Shown: piece after piece, positions 1 through 6,171 of the stretch
Position numbering within the stretch: position 1 is the stretch's first letter
How the letters are laid out: every line of letters begins with the position of its first letter
Source of the DNA: Candidatus Wallbacteria bacterium
Lineage (GTDB): Bacteria > Muiribacteriota > JAQTZZ01
Length of the DNA: 7,292 bases
Assembly (NCBI GenBank): GCA_028711905.1
Contig: JAQTRI010000173.1
Coordinates: forward strand, 1 to 7,292
Reading direction: 5' to 3'
Translations under genes and position numbers: made by a program
The notes under the pieces: model-generated
What the model was told of the DNA's origin: nothing
The model's database searches: none
Seen by the model: the letters and a program-made list of their open reading frames with translations, nothing else

Positions 1-1099
1 CTACAACTTCTCCCGGCTGGATCTCAAAACTGATTTTCTTCAGCACTTCCTTGCGTCCATCATAAGAAAAGCTCACCTCGCGAAAATCAACGGCTCCTGA
101 CACATGGTGGTAATCCACGATTCCCTGGTTGTCACATTCGCGGAAACTGGCATCATCGAGAAATTCATAAATTCTGCGGGCAGCCCCTTCAGCCTGCTGA
201 AGATAGTTGTTCACTGTTGTCAATCTCTTGATCGGAGTGAAAAGAATACCCAGTGCTGCAAGAAAAGAGAAAAGATCTCCCCCTGTCATCTCACCCCGTA
301 CTGTCATGTACCCGCCATACATGATCACAAAACAGATAGCCATGGAATTGAACATTTCCACTACAGGAAGAACCGAAGCAATCACTCTGTTGTTTTTCAG
401 ACATATCACGAATGTCTCTTCATTGATTTTATCAAAGCCCTTGCTGCGGTTCTCTTCAAGAACAAAGGCTTTGATCTCTTTCATGGCAGAAAAGCTTTCC
501 TGGAGATAGGCGGAGATGTCCCCGACTTTATCCTGCTGCTGATAGCTCAAGCGCCTGATCTTGCGCGAAAATCTGGTGATTACAAAAATGACGGGAGGTA
601 TCACAACTAAAGAAATGACCGCCAGGCGAGAATTGACGAAAAAAATGTATCCCAGAAGCATAATGATGGTAAGTGTGTCACTGACAACTGAGACTAAGGA
701 CTGAATAATTCCCTGCAGCAGCAGAGCGTCGCTGGTGAAGCGCGCCATCACCTGCCCCAGCTGATGCCTGTAATAAAAGCCCATATTATAGCGGATCAGC
801 CGATCGAAAATGTCCTTGCGTAAATCCTTGATCATGCCATTGCTTACAAAGGCCGCTAAAAAGATCTGCCCAAACTGGAAAACTCCTTTTACAAACATGA
901 TGCCGAGAATCGCCAGGGTAAATCCGACCAGTTTTTTACTCCCGCTTCCTGAAGGGAGTACTTCATCTACCAGAACTTTCAACAGGTATGCTGGAGCGGC
1001 ATTCCCCCCGGCAACGAAAATTGCCATTAAAGATGATGCGAATGCCTTGCCGAAATAGGGTTTTCCGTAAGACAGAAGCCTTCGGGTATATGCATTCAT
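1..1099 (-). CDS. msbA: MsbA-like lipid A exporter, ABC transporter (3' end cut by window edge)
   Basis: Partial gene: 366 residues are visible, starting at ATG 1099-1097 and leaving the window within the nucleotide-binding domain. The visible part is a type IV ABC exporter membrane domain. Hydrophobic helices lie at about residues 20-45, 57-82, 133-175 and 250-300. A coupling-loop-like stretch contains GQVMARFTSD (about 119-128), and the segment FTPIKRLTTVNNYLQQAEGA is typical of MsbA-type exporters. The ATPase domain begins with REVSFSYDG (A-loop Tyr near 346) and stops at EIQPGEVV, just before the expected Walker A motif, so ATPase motifs cannot be checked. The start overlaps the lpxB stop as TGATG, with a GAGG ribosome site a few bases upstream, which implies translational coupling. 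Known family role: inner-membrane flippase for lipid A/core or other hydrophobic substrates. That the substrate here is lipid A is inferred from the lpxI-lpxB context. Sequence alone cannot exclude a multidrug exporter. Confidence 0.85.
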   Translation of the reverse strand, partial: MNAYTRRLLSYGKPYFGKAFASSLMAIFVAGGNAAPAYLLKVLVDEVLPSGSGSKKLVGFTLAILGIMFVKGVFQFGQIFLAAFVSNGMIKDLRKDIFDRLIRYNMGFYYRHQLGQVMARFTSDALLLQGIIQSLVSVVSDTLTIIMLLGYIFFVNSRLAVISLVVIPPVIFVITRFSRKIRRLSYQQQDKVGDISAYLQESFSAMKEIKAFVLEENRSKGFDKINEETFVICLKNNRVIASVLPVVEMFNSMAICFVIMYGGYMTVRGEMTGGDLFSFLAALGILFTPIKRLTTVNNYLQQAEGAARRIYEFLDDASFRECDNQGIVDYHHVSGAVDFREVSFSYDGRKEVLKKISFEIQPGEVV

Positions 1100-2163
1100 C
1101 AAAGGACCTCGATCATTTTTTCGGCGATCCTTTGTGAAATGTTTTCCCCCTTCAATGTATCCCAGATCTTGCTGCATTCACTGTCAATCTGTTTCCCCGG
1201 CGGCATATCCGTAAGCCTGTCTTTTAAAGTTCGTGCATTGAAACCACTCTGGATCAACTCCGGGTAAACTTCGCCGCCGGCAAGAATATTAGGCAGAGAA
1301 TAGTGCTTGAGCCTTATGCGGTCTTTGAAATACTGGTAACTGAGCCAGGTTGTCCTGTATACGACTACAGTTGGAATTGAATAATACGAGAGTTCCAGCG
1401 CCACTGTGCCGGAACATGCTACCGCTTTTTCCAGAGTCCCCATTTTTTCGTACTTGGATAATGGCGACACGAACTGTAGCGGCAAATCAGTTCTGGAAAT
1501 GATCCGGTTGATCCTTCGGCTGAACTCGTCTGACGAGTCGGCAAGAAAGAGCAGGAATTCACCGCCGGTTCCGGACAGGGCTTCCAGAATAACCGGGAGA
1601 GTGTATTCTATTTCATCAGGCCGGCTTCCGGGAAAAATACCGATCCGCCCAGGCACAGGTGTTCGCCTTGCCGTTGTGCGCAATTCCTCATACAGCGGAT
1701 GGCCAAAATAAAAAGACGGTACCCCGGTACTGCAGAGCTGTTCGTGTTCAAAGGGAAAAAGCGGAAACACGGCCGAACATTTTTTCAACAGCACAGACCG
1801 TTCCGGAGACCAGGCCCAGAATTTCGGGGGAATTAAATAAACCGCCTTTTTGCCTCTTTCTGCGGCATAGCTCAGCAGACGCAGATTGAGACCGGCGAAA
1901 TCAACTAAAATCACACCTTCGCTGCGCTCTATCTTTCTGCGAAGTTTCATCAGAAGATGAACAAAGTAAGGCATGCGCAAAAATAGACCGGAAATTCCCA
2001 TGACAGAAGATTTCTGGATCTGATTGGTAATCCTCCGGCACTTTTCTTCCATTTCCGGGCCGCCATACCCGGTGACTACAAAGCTGTCCGCCAGATACGG
2101 GATCAGGCGTGCAGCGTAAAAGTCCGCTGATTTTTCAAAAACACTAAAAAGTATCTTCCGCAC
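1099..2163 (-). CDS. lpxB: Lipid-A-disaccharide synthase LpxB (divergent)
   Basis: 354 residues, GTG start at 2163. This is a GT19-family inverting glycosyltransferase that joins UDP-2,3-diacylglucosamine and lipid X to form the lipid A disaccharide, at the inner face of the inner membrane. Family blocks seen: VDFAGLNLRL (87-96), YLIPPKFWAWSPER (109-122, matching YVSPxVWAWxxxR), LFPFEHEQL (135-143), GHPLYEEL (154-161), FPGSRPDEIE (177-186), SGTVALEL (251-258) and YSLPNILAGGEVYPELIQ (288-305). Asp88 and Arg181 align by eye with E. coli LpxB D98 and R201, both reported as needed for activity, so it is probably active. Oddities: the N-terminal GExSGDxxGA signature reads FEKSADFYAA, and DAPDFN reads DFAGLN. 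Length is slightly short compared with E. coli (382). It overlaps the end of lpxI by 20 bases with no strong ribosome site, suggesting coupling. The stop shares a base with the next ATG. Confidence 0.93.
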   Translation of the reverse strand: MRKILFSVFEKSADFYAARLIPYLADSFVVTGYGGPEMEEKCRRITNQIQKSSVMGISGLFLRMPYFVHLLMKLRRKIERSEGVILVDFAGLNLRLLSYAAERGKKAVYLIPPKFWAWSPERSVLLKKCSAVFPLFPFEHEQLCSTGVPSFYFGHPLYEELRTTARRTPVPGRIGIFPGSRPDEIEYTLPVILEALSGTGGEFLLFLADSSDEFSRRINRIISRTDLPLQFVSPLSKYEKMGTLEKAVACSGTVALELSYYSIPTVVVYRTTWLSYQYFKDRIRLKHYSLPNILAGGEVYPELIQSGFNARTLKDRLTDMPPGKQIDSECSKIWDTLKGENISQRIAEKMIEVL

Positions 2164-2968
2164 TTGTCATACCCAGCACAGAAATGTTATGCCTGCGCGT
2201 CCTTTCAAGAAACTCGGATTTATCAAGAATCAGAGTTTTTCCCGCCTCCAGCGCAATTGCTCTGGTCTGGCTCTTTACAAGAATTTCAACGGTGTTCATT
2301 CCTACAACAGGAATATCGAACCTCATGTCCTGATCCGGCTTGGCCACCTTGACCACAACGATTCCACCGCGGGCCAGTTCTCCTCCCCGCAAAATAGCTT
2401 TATCAGTGCCTTCTATGGCTTCAACCGCCAGAACTGCCTTTTTCTTCACAACCACAGTTTGACCGATATCCATATCAGCGATTTTTTTCGCCATCCTGAA
2501 TCCATAACGAATATCTTCCATGGTTTCTGCGTCAGGTTCGATCCTATTGAGCACTCCCGGCAGCGCCATAAGATCAGGGAGATATTCCGCTGAGTTTCTG
2601 ACATTGATGCCATGCCTTGTCAGCTCAGATACAAAGGCTTTGAGCAGCACCTCATCATTGCGGTTTTTTAAGTTTTTCAGAAGCTTGCGCAGCCTCTCGT
2701 CCAGCTCGATGTCGGTAAACATGATGGTCTTCCTGATTTTGCCTGCCATGAAGACTTCCTTGACATTTTCTTCAATAAAGGTATTGACGATCCGATCGAG
2801 TTCTCCAACACTCAGCCACACCAGCTTATCGGAAAGCTTTTCCAGCGCAGGGTCGGCCTCCTCCTTGATGGCGACAGCCATCACGGTCATTCCTCTTTTT
2901 TTGGCCTCTGTGACAAGGAGGAGCGGGAACTTCCCCGCACCGGCCACTAATCCGATCCTTTGTTTCAC
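2144..2968 (-). CDS. lpxI: UDP-2,3-diacylglucosamine pyrophosphatase LpxI (DUF1009)
   Basis: 274 residues, normal for the family. LpxI hydrolyses UDP-2,3-diacylglucosamine to lipid X and UMP. It replaces the unrelated LpxH enzyme in many non-gamma-proteobacterial Gram-negatives. Seen: N-terminal LVAGAGKFPLLL (7-18), matching the family's glycine-rich start; EVFMAGKIRK (71-80); the central EAIEGTDKAILRGG (183-196); and the hallmark KPDQDMRFDIPVVG (210-223) followed by a block ending in ALEAGKTLIL. The family's essential aspartate lies in this C-terminal domain in Caulobacter LpxI; I did not assign it to a specific residue here. The start is GTG at 2968-2966, chosen because an AGGAGGA ribosome site sits about 5 bases upstream and the protein aligns from its first residues. 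First gene of the lpxI-lpxB-msbA block, preceded by a good promoter. The stop codon lies inside lpxB, giving a 20-base overlap. Cytosolic or peripheral membrane location is expected from family knowledge. Confidence 0.94.
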   Translation of the reverse strand: MKQRIGLVAGAGKFPLLLVTEAKKRGMTVMAVAIKEEADPALEKLSDKLVWLSVGELDRIVNTFIEENVKEVFMAGKIRKTIMFTDIELDERLRKLLKNLKNRNDEVLLKAFVSELTRHGINVRNSAEYLPDLMALPGVLNRIEPDAETMEDIRYGFRMAKKIADMDIGQTVVVKKKAVLAVEAIEGTDKAILRGGELARGGIVVVKVAKPDQDMRFDIPVVGMNTVEILVKSQTRAIALEAGKTLILDKSEFLERTRRHNISVLGMTSAEDTF

Positions 2969-2973
2969 AATGT

Positions 2974-2978
2974 CCTCC
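2974..2978 (-). promoter_or_regulatory. Ribosome binding site of lpxI
   Basis: On the minus strand the bases read GGAGG within AGGAGGACATT, five bases before the GTG at 2968. This is near-perfect complementarity to the 16S rRNA tail and supports the GTG as the real start in the absence of a usable ATG. Confidence 0.85.
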
Positions 2979-3022
2979 TATACTGAACAGAAATCAGCCC
3001 TCGTCCGGAAAACTCGTTCGTA

Positions 3023-3051
3023 ATTGTAATTCATCCCTGGGGTTTTGTCTA
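3023..3051 (-). promoter_or_regulatory. Predicted sigma70-type promoter for lpxI-lpxB-msbA
   Basis: Minus strand: -35 TAGACA (3051-3046, 5 of 6 to TTGACA), a 17-base spacer, then -10 TACAAT (3028-3023, 5 of 6 to TATAAT). Transcription would start near 3016, leaving a leader of about 48 bases before the lpxI GTG. Spacing and matches are good, but this is consensus reading only, and the sigma factor consensus of this organism is unknown. Confidence 0.6.
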
Positions 3052-3062
3052 TCCGCCGGTTA

Positions 3063-3091
3063 TTGTTTTTTTGCCTCCGCTCCGCTAAAAT
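3063..3091 (+). promoter_or_regulatory. Predicted sigma70-type promoter for the SH3b-protein/rlmH block
   Basis: Plus strand: -35 TTGTTT (3063-3068, weak, matching TTG only), a 17-base spacer, then -10 TAAAAT (3086-3091, 5 of 6). The start site would fall near 3098, giving a leader of only about 18 bases before the ATG at 3116. The short leader argues against the upstream ATG at 3104. It is divergent from the lpxI promoter, the two -35 elements being about 11 bases apart, so one bound regulator could affect both. Inference from consensus only. Confidence 0.45.
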
Positions 3092-3105
3092 AGAAATAAA
3101 AAAAT

Positions 3106-3109
3106 GGAG
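3106..3109 (+). promoter_or_regulatory. Ribosome binding site that decides the start of the SH3b gene
   Basis: GGAG lies six bases before ATG 3116, whereas only A-rich sequence without a Shine-Dalgarno match precedes the in-frame ATG at 3104. Starting at 3116 also leaves a cleaner signal peptide (MNKRR then a hydrophobic run). Confidence 0.7.
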
Positions 3110-3115
3110 ACGGCG

Positions 3116-4936
3116 ATGAATAAAAGGCGTCTAGTGTTTTGTTTGCTCTTGATATTTCTGGAAATTGCTGAGGCCAAGGTGGAATTTCTCTATTCGTACA
3201 CTGGTCAGAATTTCCCGTTTCTGGGTATGATCAATGGCACAGATGTAAACATCCGGGAAGAACCCAATCTCAAATCAAGGTCCATCAAAAAAGCCGCTAT
3301 CGGAGAAACTTACTACATCACCAATTCGACACAAGGGTTTTACCAGCTGCGGATGCCTCCTCTCAGGGGCTGGATTTCGGTGGATTACATCGCACTTGAC
3401 CCGGAGGATGATACCCTGCCGATGATTAAATTCGGCACTCTGACCGGAAATGATGTCAATCTCCGCAAAGAGCCTTCGCTGAAATCCCCAGTGATCAGCA
3501 AGCTCAAAAAAGGAACTGAGTTCATCATTTATAACGAAGAAGCGGGCTTCTATGATGTCGAACTGAAAGAAACCCGCAGGGCATATATCCACAGAGAATT
3601 AATTTCTCCCAAGCGCAGCAGCTGCTTCATTGTCAGCGGAGACCGGGTTAATCTGCGCAGCGGACCTGGAACCAGCTACGCTAAAACAGGCATACTCTTT
3701 GAAGGACAGATTGTCACAGTGATTAAATTTACCGATGATTTCGGACGAGTTCTCCTTGAAAACGGGAAAAGCGGCTGGGTGTCTGCCCAATACCTGAAAA
3801 AATCGGAATCTTCCCCTGAAGTCTCATCCCGGGAAACCATCCTCAATCATTTCAAAGAAGAAAATCTGATTCAGGTAATCAGCCTCGGTGAAAAATTTCT
3901 TTCCTCCTCCCCGGTTCTGGACCAGGAAGTAACCAGGGCGGTGGTCATTGCCCATTACAGCCTGAGCGATTATGCCCGGGCACTCTTTTACATCAGCCAG
4001 ATCAAAAAACAGGCGCCGGAGTATTATCTTGGCGAACTGGCCGGACTGGAAGAAAAAATCAATATGCATCTGGGAAGATACCAGCTCCTCGATATATCAG
4101 GGGCTAGAAATCTTTCGTCCTGCGACCTTCAACTTGACGGAATCGAGGATTACCTCTTCCTGAGGATTGACCCGGAAAGCAGTTTTGTCTCTTTCCACAA
4201 CTGGGAAAACCGCTTAGTCAGTGGTATGAAGTCACTGACTCTTTCCAAAGAAATCGATGACTTCTACTTCCGTTCCCTTGATCTGGACAATGACAGCAAA
4301 CCCGAACTGGTAGTCCGGTCCGGAATGGAACTTCTGGCTTATTCCTCTCTTGATGGCCGCAGCTTCACTTCCATCAAACTTCCATCCGTCGAAGACATTT
4401 GTTTTGAGGAGCGTCATTCATTGAAACTTTACGGTCTGCAGAAAAAAGGGTCTGCCTGGCATGTTTTCCGCGAAGGCATCCCATTTGGAACCGGGTCCAG
4501 AACCAGCCAGCCTCTTTCATTAGACCTGACCAGACCCTCTCTGTTTCCAGCTTATTTAAACACTGAGGAACCCCATTTTTTCCTGGTCAGCAAACCTAAC
4601 GGCATCTGGAAAATCACCTGGGATAAATCATTAAAGGTCACTCCATTGAATCTACCTCCATACCTGCAAAAAAAAGGCATCCTCTCGGCATCTCCTGTTG
4701 ACTACAACTTTGACGATGTATCAGATCTTCTTGTGATCTTCTCAGGTTCTGAAATTGAGCCTTCTGTTTTAAAGATTTTCCGGGTCAAAGACGACACCCT
4801 GGTTGAGGTCTACTCACTCGAAATTTCGGCCCTGGCTGCCAGGGGCGTTGATCTTGACTGGAACGGCAAACTCGACATGATAGTGATTTCGCCGAAATCC
4901 CAGGTTTACATCCTGTTCGACATCAACTGCAACTGA
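3116..4936 (+). CDS. Exported triple-SH3b protein with C-terminal FG-GAP/VCBS-like region
   Basis: 606 residues from ATG 3116; the in-frame ATG at 3104 would add four residues but lacks a ribosome site. The N-terminus is a Sec signal peptide: MNKRR, a hydrophobic run from about 6 to 15, and likely cleavage after AEA at residue 20. No lipobox was seen, so it is probably secreted or periplasmic rather than a lipoprotein. Three bacterial SH3 (SH3b) domains follow at about 38-94, 107-164 and 171-228, each with a DVN(I/L)R or RVNLR core and a closing GW(I/V)S-like strand (AYIHREL in the second). Residues 239-320 look helical and TPR-like. The remainder is beta-rich with four Asp-rich loops like FG-GAP/VCBS calcium loops: LQLDGIEDYL (338-347), LDLDNDSKPELVV (388-400), DYNFDDVSDLLV (529-540) and VDLDWNGKLDMIV (578-590). 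SH3b domains often bind peptidoglycan or envelope peptides, but binding here is inference. No catalytic domain was recognised. rlmH follows after one base. Confidence 0.88.
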   Translation: MNKRRLVFCLLLIFLEIAEAKVEFLYSYTGQNFPFLGMINGTDVNIREEPNLKSRSIKKAAIGETYYITNSTQGFYQLRMPPLRGWISVDYIALDPEDDTLPMIKFGTLTGNDVNLRKEPSLKSPVISKLKKGTEFIIYNEEAGFYDVELKETRRAYIHRELISPKRSSCFIVSGDRVNLRSGPGTSYAKTGILFEGQIVTVIKFTDDFGRVLLENGKSGWVSAQYLKKSESSPEVSSRETILNHFKEENLIQVISLGEKFLSSSPVLDQEVTRAVVIAHYSLSDYARALFYISQIKKQAPEYYLGELAGLEEKINMHLGRYQLLDISGARNLSSCDLQLDGIEDYLFLRIDPESSFVSFHNWENRLVSGMKSLTLSKEIDDFYFRSLDLDNDSKPELVVRSGMELLAYSSLDGRSFTSIKLPSVEDICFEERHSLKLYGLQKKGSAWHVFREGIPFGTGSRTSQPLSLDLTRPSLFPAYLNTEEPHFFLVSKPNGIWKITWDKSLKVTPLNLPPYLQKKGILSASPVDYNFDDVSDLLVIFSGSEIEPSVLKIFRVKDDTLVEVYSLEISALAARGVDLDWNGKLDMIVISPKSQVYILFDINCN

Positions 4937-4937
4937 C

Positions 4938-5390
4938 GTGAGGATATTTCTGCTGGCCGTGGGCGCGATAAAGAAAAAAGAGATTAGAAAATTGATCGAC
5001 GAGTATACTTTGTGGCTGAAGCCGTACCTCCCCTTCACCACCGTAGAGGTGCAGGCAAGCCGTCCTGCCAGGGGACGCGATTGCCGTGAAGAGGAAGGCG
5101 CGAGGATTTCCAGTTTCCTGACAGGAAAAAAAATGCGGCTTATTGCTCTTGATGAAAGCGGCGTGAATGTATCAAGCCACCGTTTCTCCGAAATGCTCGA
5201 AAACCCCGGATGCGACCTGTGCTTTGTGATCGGCGGTCCAGAGGGACTGTCCGACAAAATCAAATCAAGAGCCGATCAGCTTATGAGTCTGTCCCGCATG
5301 ACTTTCACCAGCGATATGGCACGACTTGTGTTTACAGAACAGATTTTCCGCGCTGTTAAAATAGCCCGGGGGGAGCCTTACCATCGCTAA
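4938..5390 (+). CDS. rlmH: 23S rRNA (pseudouridine1915-N3)-methyltransferase RlmH
   Basis: 150 residues (E. coli 155), GTG start. RlmH is a small dimeric SPOUT methyltransferase that uses S-adenosylmethionine to methylate pseudouridine 1915 in helix 69 of 23S rRNA on assembled ribosomes. Seen: N-terminal MRIFLLAVGAIKKKEI; the central LIALDESGVNVSSHRFSEML (68-87); the SAM-binding knot FVIGGPEGLS (96-105); LSLSRMTF (117-123); EQIFRA (134-139); and the typical C-terminus RGEPYHR (144-150). One oddity: the family's usual T(F/L)PH after LSLS reads TFTS, so the Pro-His pair is replaced by Thr-Ser at 124-125. The start lies one base after the upstream TGA (TGAC-GTG) with no clear ribosome site, so it is probably translated by coupling. 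The last codons contain a G-rich run that can serve as a ribosome site for the next gene. Confidence 0.95.
   Translation: MRIFLLAVGAIKKKEIRKLIDEYTLWLKPYLPFTTVEVQASRPARGRDCREEEGARISSFLTGKKMRLIALDESGVNVSSHRFSEMLENPGCDLCFVIGGPEGLSDKIKSRADQLMSLSRMTFTSDMARLVFTEQIFRAVKIARGEPYHR
5372..5375 (+). promoter_or_regulatory. Candidate ribosome binding site before an ATC start
   Basis: GGAG at the end of a six-G run (from 5368) within the RlmH Gly-Glu codons, seven bases before ATC at 5383. The spacing is ideal for initiation at that ATC and for no standard start codon in this frame. The G run may simply reflect the conserved RlmH GEPYH tail. Confidence 0.45.
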
Positions 5391-6171
5391 GCAGTTTGAG
5401 ATTCTATACCAGGACTATTGCAACGCCCTGCTCGGCTTTCTCAAGCAGGACCTGGACTTCAAGACCAGCGGCCAGCTTTCCTTCCCGTCTCTTTCTCTGT
5501 TCCGTCTGCTTGAGCACCTTTCAGCAGGCATTCTCAGCATCGATGAGTTAAAAAAGATTATAAGCAACCTTTCGGAATTCAAGATCAGGATTTCTCCTCA
5601 AGCTTCCGACTCCAGGCTTTCTCCCCTTTTTCCCCCGGTTTTCATGGTCCTGTTTCTATACTTCAGGAATTTCCCTCTCCTGTTCTCAACCATGGATAAA
5701 ATCAGGGATCTTTTTGTGCCAGACCCTCCCGGGGATCACGAAATACGGGATTACTACTCCCTCTGCCACGCTGCCTTTAAAACCAGATTCACCACAGGTG
5801 AGTTCGATGAAGAGGCTTTCCTTTTCTTTCTGCTTAACAATGAGGCCGCACGATCAGAAATCGTGCTTTCCGGCATCAAATCTTTTGAGGGAATATCTCT
5901 GGCCATGGAGGGCAATTCCCGGGCACTGGAAAAGCTCACTTCCCCGGAAAAAGTCGCGCTTGATGTTTTGGCACATTTCCGTGGTTCCCTGCGCGAGACT
6001 TCTCTGCCGGGAACAGGACCTGCTGCCTGGTCAGGATTTCTTACCGGAATCTTTCATAAACAACAGCTTCCCGATAAAATTGAGCCTGAACTTGAAGAAT
6101 TCATCAATGAAGCCCTTGACAATTTCTGGTGTCTGATTAACGAGGAACAGAGAAATGATCTACCTGTTTAA
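5383..6171 (+). CDS. Unrecognised soluble protein; start uncertain (ATC 5383, or ATG 5644)
   Basis: I do not recognise this family. The reading frame is open from 5365 (after TAG 5362-5364) to TAA at 6169-6171. No in-frame ATG, GTG or TTG occurs before ATG 5644. Codon use from 5383 on looks like real coding sequence, and a GGAG ribosome site sits seven bases before ATC 5383, so I list the gene from there: 262 residues, overlapping rlmH by 8 bases. A CTG at 5428 is another possible start. If ATG 5644 were used the product would be 175 residues and about 250 bases would lie empty between genes, which does not fit this compact block. The protein looks mainly helical, with many Leu and Phe residues. 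It has no signal peptide, membrane helix, Cys cluster or nucleotide-binding motif that I can see. It overlaps the TPR gene by 17 bases, so a link to that protein is plausible but unproven. Confidence 0.72.
   Translation: MAKQFEILYQDYCNALLGFLKQDLDFKTSGQLSFPSLSLFRLLEHLSAGILSIDELKKIISNLSEFKIRISPQASDSRLSPLFPPVFMVLFLYFRNFPLLFSTMDKIRDLFVPDPPGDHEIRDYYSLCHAAFKTRFTTGEFDEEAFLFFLLNNEAARSEIVLSGIKSFEGISLAMEGNSRALEKLTSPEKVALDVLAHFRGSLRETSLPGTGPAAWSGFLTGIFHKQQLPDKIEPELEEFINEALDNFWCLINEEQRNDLPV
6142..6146 (+). promoter_or_regulatory. Ribosome binding site of the TPR gene
   Basis: GAGGA lies eight bases before ATG 6155, inside the last codons of the preceding gene. It supports the ATG that overlaps the upstream gene by 17 bases. 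Confidence 0.7.

Noticed and set aside
104..610. 168-codon open frame on the plus strand
   Set aside because: It lies antisense to the msbA membrane-domain gene, its product shows no domain or sensible composition, and the opposite strand encodes a clear ABC exporter.
2520..3023. 167-codon plus-strand frame rich in Ser and Leu
   Set aside because: Antisense shadow of lpxI; the low-complexity Ser/Leu content is typical of reverse reading of a real gene.
3035..3042. CCCTGGGG as a possible operator or terminator stem
   Set aside because: Too short, no loop, and no following T run on either strand; no rho-independent terminator could be supported in the window.
3104..3115. Upstream ATG at 3104 as start of the SH3b gene
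   Set aside because: No ribosome site precedes it, the predicted transcript would begin only a few bases before it, and it would put extra residues ahead of an already complete signal peptide.
4668..4675. Run of eight A in the SH3b gene as a possible slippage site
   Set aside because: The frame continues normally on both sides, and a similar A8 run occurs in rlmH; nothing such as a nearby stop or stimulator supports programmed slippage.
4814..5263. 149-codon minus-strand frame across the SH3b gene end and rlmH
   Set aside because: Antisense to two well-supported genes and without recognisable motifs.
5714..6136. 140-codon plus-strand frame inside the unrecognised gene
   Set aside because: Alternative frame of the 5383-6171 gene; the longer frame has matching overlaps and a ribosome-site arrangement with both neighbours, this one has none.
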